The position numbers and the translations under genes were made by a program. Shown here in pieces: positions 1-13,700 of a stretch of DNA of 64,000 bases. The stretch is from the NCBI GenBank assembly GCA_013396635.1, contig WBMW01005029.1, positions 208,090 through 272,089 of the forward strand, read 5' to 3'. The DNA is from Penelope pileata (Eukaryota > Chordata > Aves > Galliformes > Cracidae). Numbering within the stretch: the stretch's first letter is position 1; the number at the start of each line of letters is the position of its first letter. The notes under the pieces are model-generated. The model ran no database searches, was not told the origin of the DNA, and saw only the letters and a list, made by a program, of their open reading frames with translations.

Positions 1-540
1 CTTCCCGACTCAGCGCGGCTCTCCTGGACACGGCTCTGCGAGCCCCCGGGCGGGAGGGAGCCCTTCCGAGGGGGAGAAAAGCAGGGCTGGGGCGGGGGGT
101 CCCGCGAGCTGTTTGCAGGGCAGGGGTCCGGCCCCCCCGGGGGTGCTTCGCTCGGCGCTCGCGGTTCTACACCCGCGGTACGGATGGGGCTACGAGAGCC
201 GCGTTCTCGGCGCGCAGCGAGCGGGCTGGCTGCGTCTCGGAGCCGGGGTTTTTATTTCCCTCCCTTCTCTTTGGCAACACTCGTCTGGCTCGTAGTGCCG
301 GTGAGAAGTCTCATTGATCGGAACTGAAACTGTAATAAGCAGCGTTGCCGTTTGCGCTGTGATTTCCACACGTAATAAAACCGGACCCTTGGGCCGGATC
401 TGCGGGCAGGTACGCGATCGCGAGCCCCGGGCAGCACCTGGGCGGTCCCGGGCCCGGGGGACGCGGTGCCACGAAGGTCTCGTTCCAATCGGGGAGAGCT
501 GCCGGGGCTCAGGAGCCCAAAAAGCGTTTGGAAGATGTTA
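1..540. promoter_or_regulatory. CpG island, probable promoter and first-exon region of an unidentified gene
   Basis: This is the only strongly GC- and CpG-rich stretch in the window. CpG runs densely from base 1 to about 500, and the sequence then turns AT-rich near 540. A GC box (GGGGCGGGGG) lies at about 89-98. A consensus splice donor on the plus strand (GGGCAG followed by GTACGC) falls after base 409, so a first exon read rightward could end there. No convincing TATA box is visible. Short frames are open on both strands, but that is expected in GC-rich DNA and none resembles a known protein. The gene and its direction are unknown. It could run right into the window, left out of it, or both ways. 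It cannot be the promoter of the minus-strand transporter at 50-51 kb, whose 5' end points away. Confidence 0.6.
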
Positions 541-1490
541 TTCCAAATATAGGTGCCTGTGCTGGAATTTTTGTTTGATTAAGTTAAATCGCCTCCACAT
601 TTTTTAAGCTTTTTTTTATGAGTTATTTGCGCAGCGGCTTGTAATTAGAGATAATGCTTCCAGCAGGACCTGAGACCACTGGAAACTCACAGGTTTTATT
701 GCAAACTGGAAATTCAAGCCAGGTTCATCAAAGGTTTGCTGTGATTCAAAATCCTGTCCAGCCAATAAGTGATAGTTGGTAGGTTTGCCTCAAAACCTCC
801 TAAACCCTCATATTTTTATAGCGGGGAAAAAAAAAAAAAGAAAAGAAAAGAAAAAAAAAAGAAAGAAAGAAAGAAAAAGAAGGTGGAACACAGCAATTTG
901 AATGAAGCACATAGTAGCTAGTGTAACAGCACACCAATAAATAAATAAATAAATAAAGAGAAAGAAAGAAAGAATTTACCACTATCACTGGAAACCTCTG
1001 CAATGGAAACCTCTGTACTTCATTTCAGTGGAGCGGCCAAAACCCAACTGGCATGCTTACTGTAAAATGCAATATTATGTGCTTCAGTGAATAGGGGCCC
1101 TTTGTGTGATCGTGGAGAGGATGGGAGCTGCATGAGGCAGATTCATGATGCCTGGTATGTTGGGAAGGATGGGCCTTGTGCTGATTGCGAGTAAACATAG
1201 AAGTTCTTCTGGGCAAGGTGAGGGAAAGTCGTGTGCTGGCCCTCCTCCTCATGCATTAGGCTACATCATGATTTCTGTAGAAATTTTTAATGAAAAAGAT
1301 GCAGCACTTCTTACGGGGTGGTGAAGTACATGTCTACCTGATACTGTCCTCAATGCATGGAACCATAGAGCTAATGCTGTAAAAAGTGAGTTCAAGCCAG
1401 ATGACTGGTGCATGGTTGCAAAGGTCAGTGCAGAGGAGGATGAACACCACCTTCCCTTAACCTCAGCGGCATCTCATGGGTAGTAGTTTT
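541..1490. other. AT-rich noncoding stretch with A-rich microsatellites
   Basis: No gene is seen. It holds an impure poly-purine tract of A runs and GAAA units at about 823-885. A pure (AAAT)n array lies at about 936-957 and runs directly into (AAAG)n to about 974. The short open frames here are produced by these simple repeats. Confidence 0.6.
823..974. repeat. Compound simple repeat: A/GAAA tract, then (AAAT)n and (AAAG)n
   Basis: There is an uninterrupted purine tract at about 823-885 made of G4, long A runs and AAAG units. After about 50 bases of ordinary sequence come five to six AAAT units (936-957) joined to AAAG units (957-974). Poly-A-derived arrays like these often mark old retroposon tails, but no retroposon body is recognisable upstream. 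Confidence 0.8.
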
Positions 1491-1738
1491 AAACTAAAAG
1501 AGGTGAGATTTGGATTAGATGTTATGAAGAAATTCTTCTCTCAGAGGGTGGCGAGGCCCTGGCACAGCTGCTCAGAGAAGCTGTGGATGCTCCATCTCTG
1601 GAGGTGTTCAAGGCCAGGATGGATGGGGCCCTGGGCAGCCTGACCTGGTGGTTGGCAGCCCTGCCCATGGCAGGGGGTTGGGGCTGGATAGGCTTTAAGG
1701 TTCCTTCCAACCCAAGTCATTCTGTGATTCTATGATTC
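1491..1738 (+). mobile_element. CR1 LINE fragment, 3' end
   Basis: This is the 3'-terminal part of a chicken-repeat-1 non-LTR retrotransposon. The start (about 1491, AAACTAAAAGAGGTGAGATT) matches the familiar CR1 3' region. It continues through the GAAGAAATTCTTCTCTCAGAGG block, the 'cagagaagctgtggatgc' block and the 'ggttccttccaaccc' block. It ends at 1738 in the diagnostic direct 8-mers ATTCTGTG ATTCTATG ATT. No reverse transcriptase coding sequence remains. It is inserted in noncoding DNA and has no visible function. Confidence 0.95.
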
Positions 1739-4700
1739 GTCAGTAACAAGCGCCGCAGATCTCCAAATCTAGACAGTGGCTGGGGTGGCAGAGGTGGGTG
1801 GTTGTGCAGCACCATCTCCGCTCCATTTCCCAGGCCTGCAGCAGTGGGCCCCACTGAAGCATATTCGCCTGTTCTTTATCCTGGTAGTTTCCATGTCTGC
1901 CAGTGGCAGTCTCCTGGGGTTTCAACCTCTCTCATTGCTTACATTCCTATGAAAAAGCAGCAAAAAGGATTTTGATTACTGTTCTTTCCTTGACTGGAGA
2001 GTTCAAGCTTGAGAGGTGTGGGTGAGGTGCACACTTGACCCCACTTTTCTTCCAGGTTTCTTCTGTTGAGATATTTTGTGCAGTTCACTCTTTGTGTCCT
2101 TCTAATGTGCTTGGCACCTTGACAAGAACTTTAACTTAGATATCAGATTAGAGATCATTTTCATCTCATATGACATGAATGGATTTTTTTTTGAGCTTTT
2201 ATGTTTTTAGAGCTCTAAATGTTTCGCTGTTGTTTGCATTTTCAGTTAAGAGCAAAGCATGCTTGTATTATCCCTTGCATGACTTCTAAAAATTGTCTGA
2301 GCTAACACCGTATATGTCAATTGTAACAGCAGAAAGATGCAGACACCCCACAGAAATGCCTTTCCCTTTGGCTCAAGGAGTATTTGGAGATGAAAGAGAG
2401 TAGTCTTTATCCTGACAATTACAAATAAAGCGCCTAATAAGTCTGTATTAAATTCAGGCAAGTTTGTTTCAGAAACTCTGCTAGATGCCTCTACGGCCTC
2501 TGCATTCTCTGTTAAAAATTTCCCATTATACTTTTGGGTGTTGCTAGGCTCATCACAAGATAATTTTCAACACAAACCATTGTTGAATTTTGTTCCTATG
2601 GTAGACTGACAAATGCCTACCATAATATACCATCTCACAGAAAAAACACCATAAATTATCAGTAATCCAGTGCTATGTGACAGGATTTGTATCTAGCATG
2701 GTATTTTCCTGTGGTATTTGCATGGTATGTAAAATATGTCGTATTAAAATACATATTCCTAACTAGCAAAAATATTTCTCTCTTCCCTCTTTTTATTCAG
2801 AAACTGTTAACTGTTCTCCTAGAGTGTGAGGGGATATTGAGACATTTAAATAAATTTTTTCTCGCCAAACGATCGGATAGGCAAGGATGCTCGTTATACT
2901 GCTGCTCCCACCCAACTTTCCAGCCCTCTGCAGTTTTGCTTCCTTCGTGAAAATCTGCCTGCTTATTTTATGCGCCCTAACAAGAACCAAGGCCTCACAA
3001 AAATTTGACTCTTCAAGGCTGGAAATCTGTGGGAAAATTGAGTATTGTGTTGACCCAAGCTTTCTTGATGTTGATCCAATAATACCTACAGTGAGGTCTT
3101 CATTATGTTCCCACTTCTAAAAAAATTATCTCAGTCAGATGCACTGCAGATTTCAATTAAATGTATTATTTTACTGCCTGGTACTCACTGAGGCTTTTTT
3201 AGAGCGTTGCGATTCCAGCAGCTGATACCCTTGTCATAACAAACTGTCATTGAAGAGAAGGAAACGATGCTGAGTGTCTTACTGATGCCTTTGAAGAGCC
3301 TCCCGTCACACAGCTGCTTTTTAGATGTGAAGTGGGGCAGGTAGAAGGCCTAAAAAGGCTGAGGAATCACTGCTGTGTTCTACACATGCACAGATGGAAT
3401 AAAAATGATAGCTTATACAGGGAGCACCCCGTGCTCATCTGGGTACCTGCAGTTTGTAGGGGGAACAGGGCATGCAACAGGAATTGCCCTCTGACTCTCA
3501 GTACCCAGAGGCACTTCTGCCATTTTGCACACATTCTCCAGCTCCCCGTCTTCAGCTTTAGTGACAGGTTCTTGTGATTTCAGGGAGCTGTGTGGCATTT
3601 CCTGTCCCAAGCCTCCTATTCTCACTTGACCACCATTCTCAGCAATACTCACCTTTCAGGTTAGAATTTTCCATTCTTTACCCAAAGAGTGGATATCACT
3701 TTGTTCTGCTTGTCATTTCTGCAGTTTTGATAAAATGGCCTGTGATTTTTTTAAAAAGAGCACATTCCCTATTATTGACCAAATGCTGTCTTATTTTTCC
3801 TTCAAGCAGACAAAATAGTTGACAACTGAAATATAGCATGGGAATAGCCTTCAAGATGGAGTGAAGCATGGCCCCATTCTGAAATAAATTGTTTTACTGA
3901 ATTGTATCCCTTCAAAATTACATTGTACAGTGCATTTCTTATGTCAGGGTGCAGCCCAGAAAGAAACTGGTCTCTGAGTTTGTCGAAACATCTAAGGCAC
4001 TATTCTGTCAGAGTCTCTGTTCCAGTAGAGTCTGTAAGACACTAGTGCAGTAATGCAAGGACCATTGAGAGCTGGTATTTGGGAAGCATCTGGCAGGTGA
4101 AACGCAGTGTATCCATCAGTGGTTATGAATGCATTATACTCCTGAGAACTGTTCCCTTTCAAACAAGCTCTTGCAGCATGTTTCCTGTATGTATGGGCTT
4201 AAGCAAATATGTCTTTCCATATTACTCAGAAGCTGTTCACTAGGCTTCTACCCCGTGCCTTTCATCACGGCTTCATGCTGGTATTCCTCATCAGAATCAT
4301 AGGAGGAAATTTCATTTTGTGCCATTGGGGAAGTTGCCAACAAGACTTAGGAAGCTTCTGAGGCTTTGCGGAGGTACATTGCATTTCTGTACTGATTAAT
4401 CAATTATTTTTAGATTAGCATACCTGTTCCTGCTGCTTGCAATCGTTTGAAAGTGTGTACAGCTTTAAAGTCCACAACACTAAAGCTGAACTTGAATTCA
4501 ACTCAGTTGAAGACATTCATTCAGCTTTTGGAAGAACTCCAAAAGGGCACTCCATATGCCCTTCAAAGGCTCATAAGAACTTGGAAGAAAAATGGACAAA
4601 TGGCCATAGGGCATTTGTTGCCACTGAAGTAGAGATCCAGAGTAGAGAACAATTGAGTTGTATGAGGTCTTGCAGATGTTAATCTGATGCAGTGAGAACC

Positions 4701-7700
4701 AGAAGCTGATAGAATAAAAAGAAAATAAAGGGATAATATATACATGGACCATCTAGGAAGATCATTTTAGCTGTGTCTTTTGGAGCTAAGTAGTTGGCTG
4801 TGATGAGTAGTATAAAACATATGGTATTGCTCCTGTTCCCTTACTAGGTAAATCTGCATGCATTTGTGGCTTAATTGTGTCAAAACGCACATTTAAAATT
4901 CAGGGAGTAGCGTGCTTGTAAGAAGTTAGTGGACGAAAGAAATAAACTGAAAGCAAAATAAATGTGATCCAAAATCATGTTGCACTTTTCATTCAGTTTT
5001 CATCTAGTCTTAACATGTTGTGACTGGCACAAGCAACCTTGCAATGTTTTGTACTTCTGTACATAAGGAGAAATGCAGAGCTGAGTAATTTCTTCTTGAG
5101 AACCTTAAAAGAACTTGCAGTTTGTGAGTGTTGTCAGGTTATAGCCCTGGAAACACTTAAATCTCTCTTTCATAGGCTCTTTATTTACCTGGTTTGAATG
5201 ATTCAGAGGTCACAAAGGAGACACCTCATACAAAATAGACATCAAATGTCAAACTCCAGCCCTGTTACCAACGAAAAATTCAAAAATTTTGTTTGAATGC
5301 CGTGACTTACCTAGGGAGAATAATGACATGCAAGATGGCGCAGCCTCAAGACCTTTCACAATGTTGTTGTGTCCAGTTGTGCTACATCCAGTGGCCACTT
5401 TATTAAGGGGCCTTGGAGGCAAATTAATTATTTAAGAGTACAATATATTGATAATTCAGTCTTCCTTCTGTTAATGGAACTAGCATTCCTGAGATTACCA
5501 TTAGATCCTCAGTACCAGACATTGCTGAACTCTTATCTGAAAGAAGACCTATTTGAGAAAACCTTGAAATCAGATAAATAAAGCTTATAAATCAGAAATT
5601 ACTTTTGAGAAACACAAAGTGTTTAGCAGGTCTGCTGGGATTGTCAGTGATTTTGTCTTGCCCAGGTGTAAATGTCCAACATAGATTACTTTAAAACCCG
5701 TATTGAAATGAAAAAAAGCTAGACTTGGCTTAGAGAAGAGCGATTACTTTCCCTGCAATAATTGTTGGTGTTACAGTAGTGTATTCAAAACTCTTGTATG
5801 AGATCCAAGTTATTACATGTTTCCACCCCTTCTTCTTAATTGGAAATTGATACATTTGAGGGTAGCTGAGAGCTCTGCCTGAATGTAAAATGATCTAAAG
5901 AAAACAACCCTGAGCATAAACAAGCAGGAGTAAGTGACAATACATATTAAAAAAATTATCTGTTCCTCTGGCACATTTATCCATTAAAAAGGAATATATT
6001 CCAATTCTTGCTGTTAACCAAAAGATGACTATGATTTGAAGAAGAAAGCAGCTCAGAAAGCCCAGTGTATGATTCAAGCCTACCTTCACTCATCTTAATG
6101 ATAGCCAGGAATGAAAATTGGAATCTTCAATCAGTCCATACTCAGGGGAACAAGAATATGATTAAAGTCATTTCAAGCCCAGCACTATTCTTACATTTAT
6201 TTTGCAACCTCACTGACTATCAACTGAAAGCAAAACTATGGCCCAGGTATGTACGCTTCATTCCTGTAGCTATAATATCAACCAGTGACAGCCCACCTGA
6301 AAAGGAAAGGTCACACCTGGCTGCAGTTTTCAGGCATTGCCTGCAACAGGGCAAGGAAAGATACCAAACAAAATAAAAATAGCCCTCTCTTCTTCAGTCT
6401 ATCATATAGATTTGTCCACTGGGCTTGGGATATATGGCTCCTCAAAAAACAGAATAGATACATTGAATTCTTTCTTCACCTCATATAAAACTCAGCAATT
6501 TTTAATGCTTTGAAGATACTTTGCAGAAACAATTGCTAAAAATTCATGGATGCCATTTTATCTACATTTTTAGGCAGATTCTATTCTCAAGGGAAATTAA
6601 TCAACTTACGTTAATATATACTCAGCAGTCTTACTAGTCATAACTGACGTCTCGTACAGTGATTCCTCATGTCATTCCACAAAAGCTTTCGCTATTAGAA
6701 CAGCCTTTCATAAGACACTTCTAAACTTCTTTTCCAAAGAGGAAAGTCTCATCAGATAAATCTCATAGTGTCTCATAAAGACTTTGTCTCAGTGGTCCAA
6801 CGGCTATTTTCTGGTTGCTACTAAAACATTGCTGCCTCAGTGCCATGTACTTTAACTCCAGGGTTTCAGTGTGACTTTCAGACATCTACCATGAAGTCCT
6901 AAGTTTCTACTTGGATGTTTCTTCATTTCAGAGATGAACTATTCTCTTCAATTTCCCAGTTTTTAAAATAAGCTACTAAAATGGTAAAGACTGCCTACTC
7001 CAAGAATAGATGTATGTATATCTATCTTATCCAAAATAGGTTAACTTTCACTCTAAGAGTATATTGGCAGTTAAATTACCATACTTTGTTTTTGCTGGAT
7101 GGCAAGTGACTCTGAATTACTGAATTACAATATGTCAAGATGTTGGAGCCATGTCTAAAGTTAATCTTTTCCTTTTTTCTTTTTTCTTTTTCATTCTAAA
7201 TTTAAAACTTGCATTTCCTAAATCTAAGTTGGATAACACCTAGAATATTTCTTCTCTAGAATAAAAATGTAGGGAATAAATCAGAAAAATTGGAGAAAGC
7301 AGCTTTGTGAAATCTGAGACAGGACACTAATAAATTTAACAATTTTATTATAGTTAGTGTGAAAAGTAGACTTTGTAGAGTGGAATTGGTGGGGTTTACC
7401 TGGAAACTTGTTACTCATTACACAATTTACTGTTTTCTGAAAAGAGAGTTCACATAGACATTTGTATTAGAAAAATGTTTCACCTGTCACTACAGTTCAT
7501 TTCAGTTTTAAATATGTATTTCCACTGGATTCTGAAATTCTTTTCAATTTAATGTCAGGTCCAAGGGAGATGTCGGTACGTTTTATGTAGAATGATCTGG
7601 CAGCTTTTATAATGAGCTTGGCTGCTTTTTTTTCCCCCTGTATCTGTACTAGGGTGACTATTATCATGGCTATCATTCACTCAACTGATCTGTATTACTG

Positions 7701-10700
7701 TCTGTTTTATCTCAACAATGACAGGCTAGGGTACAGGAGAGTAGTTCAAGAATACTTATGCCAAATGCAATGCAAACCTTCACCAACTATGAAAAATATA
7801 TTATACTGCCGTTCTTTTATGTGCCATAAATAAGCCCTTCACACAAACTTTGTTTTGCCTAACTCCACTTCCCTCAAATAAGTCATGGTTCTCAGGTTCT
7901 GAGCAATATTTGCTGGCAAGCTGAAATGTGTTTATGGACACATAAGTTTCCTTTAGCCTACAAGAGTGTAGTTTCTCCAGGTTCAGTGATTGGATCAATA
8001 CATCTTCCTGTTGTACTGTGCATTATCCTGTCCTGTTCCTGAACTGCCATTTTGAATTCAAACAGGAGCCCTGCATCCTTGTAGGGCTAATAGCAGCAGC
8101 AGTGTTGATATAGTTTGCAAAACAGTGTTCCTGTCTAAGTGTTGACCATTTTTCACCTCAAGCTGACAGAGTAGCTTATTAGCTCTGTAAATAAAAAAAT
8201 GCCTCTGGAGACCTAGGACAATCTGTAGGGCTTTGTCATGTCTTTCTCTATGTTCCGTTCTATTCTTCCCCCTTTTTGGCTGCTTGTTCTCCAGAGAAGG
8301 AGGGCAGGATTCTCTTCTAGGTGTTTAAAAATGAATATCTGACTGCAAAAGTATATTATTGTAACGTCCATTGTGTCTGATCTTGAGGCTTGCAAAGTTG
8401 GCAAGACTTTGGTTTCCAAGAAGTTCTAAACTACTTTTTAGGTCATGTTCACAAAAATTTGGGAAGTTTGTGTTGTTTTTGGCATCCCAGTGAGAGGTTT
8501 ACACCTGCAGTACCCACTTGAGTGCCAGCACTTATTGACTGCTGACTACATGGCACCGCTATAATGATAGCGCTGGAGAAAGCACCACTAAAACAACAAT
8601 ATCATTACATCATTTTCCCAGAAGGGATTATAGACCACGATAGAGCAAAAGAAGCAAACCATAAATATAAATGATGTTAGTCTTAGAGGAAATCACTAGT
8701 TTATTCTTCAGGAAGAAAAAGACAACAATTATCAGAAACCCTGCTGTTCCTGCAGATGAAGGGTTAAGATTCCCATGAACTCCATCTAACTACCGTTTTT
8801 ATTTGGACAAAATATAGATTCGGAGGAAACCTGTCCTTGCACAGCTGAAATGCCCTTTCCCTGTTTCCTTTCCCACTGGAGTAATTAGCTATGGTAGCAG
8901 ATCAAAAGTGGTTGCCTGGCATTTATGATTAGAATTGTTAATTCCAAATTACTAAATATTTCATTTAATAAGGAGTATAGTCTGCTTAAAATCTCACTTC
9001 TGCCTACATTTTTGCTTTTCAGGTTACAAGTAACATCTAGAAAATACTGTACCTGAAAGATTAGAGTATATGTTCTCCCTATTTTTCGGTGTGCTCACAC
9101 GATGTATTTTATAGCACTTTAAGGCCAGTCATTTTATTGTTTTCTTTATAAAATCAATGACAGTCCTGTAGAGCAGCACTAGCTCTCCATGTGGTACTTG
9201 AACAGTCCCACTGAAATCAGGGCCTCATTCATCATGTGTGATGATAATGACTTCCTAGATTGGGCCATATCTCCTAACTCCCTCCAACACTTTCTGAGAG
9301 CATTTTGCAAAACATTTGGAAGAAAAATATATATCTGTTAAAACATGCAAGCTGGTAAAAACACAAAGTACCCATAAAAATGGACAATTTTTTAAGATTT
9401 AGTATTTAAGTCCCCTAGAAGGGATCATTTGTTGGGTTTCTGTGTAACATAGGCCGCACAGTATCATGCAGGAATACTCCCATATTAAGTGACCACACTT
9501 GTTCCTGACTAAATTCAAGGTCTGAAAAGGCATTCAGTCTTTATTTTTGAAGAGTCTGTCTTTAACCGACTCTTGGCTTCATAATGGATTTCAATGATTA
9601 GTCAACTTAATTTTGAAAATGTGTCAGGCTTTAAGTTCCAAAAATTGCTCTTGACAATCTCTCTCTGAATTAGTCTTTGCTTTTGCCTGCAGTAATTATT
9701 ATTTTATCCATGTACTATAGGTCTCAGAGGGGATTGTCAGTAATAAATGATTAAAAATATATTGTTTGCAAGCACTTAAAATTATTTTTTACTGTAATTT
9801 TTTAATCATAAACTGTCAGGGGTTTGAGTCATGCAGGATTTACAGTGAAATTTGCATTTCTAACACCTGGAGAAGATGGGTTGTTCCATTTGTTTATTCT
9901 CTTGTACTCCGACATGTCTTTGGGATCACAAAGCAGAAGCTTACCTATCCAGACATAAATTATAAGTAATCTCATTAATTTACTTCAGGTTAGCTCATGA
10001 AGGTTTTTATATAATCACAGTTGCTATAAGGAAGGTAGAGTGCCTAGCAGCATGCACAGATTCCAGAGAGGTTTGTGATCTTCTAATCCTGCTGTGTTCA
10101 AAGTTTTAAGGATTGTCCTGAAGCCAATATTTGATGGATAGCATACATAGCTCTTCTGTTCAGCTCTGAGTCATAGCACTGTGTATTGTACCAGTTTATT
10201 CAGCCTCCATAGACCATCATATCTCTCACAGAGACCTGAGTGCTTCTCTTTCCTTCCTCTAAGGAGAAACTTTCTGATTTTACTTTATATTCTTTACTCA
10301 CAGTTTGTAAAGTGGAATAGAGTTTCAAATGTGGAGATGGTGACTTGGCTATGATTTTTTTTTCCTTTTGGAGAAATAAGCCTTGATTAATGATGAATTT
10401 CTGTTCACAGTGTTCTTTCTTTTAAAAGGCAAAACCTGTTCTCTGTGTGTGTGGAAGATGACAGATTGACAGCCCTGGGAGACTGAAAGCCCTCTGTTTA
10501 TCCCCAGCATGGATACAACACAACTAGCAAAAATGCAGCTTTCCGTGAGCTACCCTGCCAATGTGTTTCAGCCCTGATTTACACAGCCAGAGAAACATTC
10601 AGGACACTAGGAGTTATTGTAGTTATCCAGGCTATGTGGTCCTTTATCTTTGCAGAAACTGGGATATGCCTTGATTTTTTCTGGGTCTTCTTGTATGGCT

Positions 10701-13700
10701 ATAAAGTTCAGTGAATTCAGAGGGAATATGAGTGGGAGCAGACTGAGCACGTGACAATGACTAACATAGCGAATGAGTGGTTGTTTGCACACTGATTATT
10801 ACAAGAGGTTTTCACAGATGAAGATTAGGAGGATTATAGATCATAAAATATTTAAGTACCATTTTGGGAAGTGCTACAGGGAAATGTAAATGAAGAGACG
10901 TTATTTGTTGGTTTCTTGGCACATCCCTATTTCAAGGATGTAAACATCAGCAGTCATTCTATGGTGGGCTCACACAGTGGCTGGGTGTATGACTGTCTCA
11001 GGACAGCAGGCATTGGTGAGGGATTGGATGGCAGCAAGGCAAGAATGCTCTTGTTATCAAAGAGAAAGAAAAGTCAGGAAAAAAACATGTAGGGGGAAGA
11101 TGAACAGAGAAACTCCTCAAGATCCTTCTTCATGTTCCATGCCTGGCATTTAGCTTTAGCCATACTGCGGTACACAGAACATGAGTTTAAGACTATATGA
11201 CCATGGTAAATTTTGGCTACGGATCTGCTCAGGCAGCTCAAGTGAAATAGACCCTTTTTTTCTGAAAATAAGGTTATGTAGAGGCCTGGTAAAAGGAATT
11301 CATCAGTAGAGGAAGTCACTGAGGGGACATTTGATCTTTGCAAACATGCTGTGAAGTTCTACCTTGCACTACTACAGTGCTGGTATATGATTAATATTGC
11401 AATTAATAGCTCATGTTTCTCCTCTGTGCACCCAGATACTGAGCTGTCTGAAACCTGATTCAAGAGATCTTGCTGCAGCTACAGTGTTCTTGGTTCAAAT
11501 CCCCCGTGCTTTATAACACGGTAACTAATATTTCAGTGCTATTCTAGTCCTGAAGTCCCCAAAGCTTATTTCTTTTTTTTTTTCCCCTTCCATTTTCTAC
11601 AAATAACATTTGCTGCAGAGGTGTGAATATTCTCTTTGTGTCTATCTAAGGTCTACCTAAGGTCTGCTGAAGGTCTGCCTAACTGTGAGCTCTGTTACTT
11701 CTGTGTTTCATCCTGAGTTCTAGAGCATGATAGCAATTCCCCTCTGTCTTCCAAGAAAAGAATGAAAGGCCATGCAATGAAAGGCCAAAAGAATTTGGGA
11801 CATTGAAAGGTCTTTACAAACTGTTCCATCCAGCTCTAGAATCTGCACAAACCTGTACATTCCATGCCTGATGGAGAATTTCAATGTTGCTTTTGTTTGC
11901 TGAAGGATTTTGAGAATGTTAAGGAGCTTTCTGGAAGCATATTAGTTACTCACGCACAAAAAATGTATATTCAGTACAGTTGTTTTCTTTTTACATATGC
12001 TAAATACATACCTTATATATAATATAATACAGATGTATATTGTAAGTGTGCTGAGGGTCTAACTAATCAGATACAGCTTTTTTTAATGACTCCCCAGAGA
12101 ACATGTAAGATACAGGGTACAAGTTTGCTCTCTGTACAAAAGATTTTTTACTCCTTGAGTAGCCAAATGTCTTTGTGCCTCATTATGAACATCATGTCCT
12201 ATCAGGAAAATCTCTTTTCTTAGTAACTGAGAAAAATATTTTTTCTGCTTGCAATTTCATGTGCTATCATGTGATAGTAAGACTGTTATTTGGAAAAACT
12301 CTGTCAATTTTTGTTCTTATAATTACAGTGCTTACTTAGTTGTCTTTGTTGAAATGTTTTGGTCCCCAAGGCCATTTTTATATAAAGCCAAGCTCAGAAA
12401 CAAGTATTTTTATGTCTTCCTTGAATTGCCATTAGCGTATGAAGTATTTTTATATTTGTAAACTTTTCTATCAGTTCAGTTAAAATTTGAAACATAAATT
12501 TAGTTCAACTAGCATCATCTGAAGTGTATGTACTTCTTTTTTACATTTTGTCAGCTATACATCCCCCATACCATATGGTATGATACTCACAAAAAGAAGC
12601 TAAATCTTTTCTGCACAGTAATTGTTTTCATTTCTATTAAAAGAGACAGGCACAAATAATAGGTACAGTGCAGGCATGCAATCTTTGGCATGTCACTAAA
12701 TCCTTGATGTCTATTAAAACCCTACCTAAACTTGCAATTCCCTTGACAGAGCACGTAGGAAGGCCTTTCTCCATCTGCTGTTTTTGCTGATGAGATGCCA
12801 AGTATCTTTACAGATACTCTCATAGAAAAGGAAGGAAATGCAATTGCAGGAATCACGCTCTTAAAGGCACCATTTGAAAAAAAAAGAAAACCAAAAAAGA
12901 GGTAAATGTTTTATATACAATAGATCACCTCAAAGAATGATTACAAATTATATTCATTTATAGTAGAACAGAAAAAAAATAAACCTGATTTTTGTACATT
13001 GATTTACATAGAAGATGACATTTGAAATGTCCATAATTCTCTGCTAAATCATGTGTTTTCTTACCTTTAAATTTACCATGTAGCACCGAACGAGAAAAGG
13101 GTTTTTATCAAGTTTAAACAAAACTATTATAACTCACTGAGGGTGGTTATGTTAATGGTAGGACAAGTGTGTTGAATACTGTGAAAATGTTAAGCCTTGA
13201 AATCATCCTATGTATTTGCCCCAGCTGCTTCTAGAACAGCTTTGTACGATGCTATTGTGTTGTTTGATGTATGCATGCAGATGTGCTTGCAAAACAACGG
13301 CAAATTGTTACAAAAGACACACTTCTTGTTTTGCTTGTTTGTAAAGCACTGGAATGGAATTAAAGCATGCGCTTAGAGACTGAAATGGTAATTATAATAT
13401 TTTTCTTGGTAACACATCTAAATTAACATGTCCAGAACCAATCCAAGGGTATTTTTTGGCATTTGTGTTGACTTTTTTTTTTTTTCACTTGGAAGTAAAC
13501 ATGACAAGCAGGATTCAAAGAGTTTTAGATGGAGATTTCTTTCATATTCACTACCATTTGCCTGAATTGAAGTACGGATCTTAAAAGCATCAAGTTGCTG
13601 AGCAAGTGTCTATGAAAATAAAACTGTCTTTTTGAACCACAGGTGATACATTTTCTGTGTTCTCAAATATAGGTGTAAATTGAAAAAGAGTAAAACTAGC

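Noticed and set aside
9197..9240. CAGTCCCACTGAAATCAGGGCC, resembling the centre of the amniote foldback repeat
   Set aside because: Only about 20 bases are similar and no inverted arms are visible.
9236..9300. C/D-box snoRNA-like motifs (TGATGATA ... CTGA)
   Set aside because: There is no terminal stem and no clear C'/D' pair. The motifs are common by chance in AT-rich DNA.
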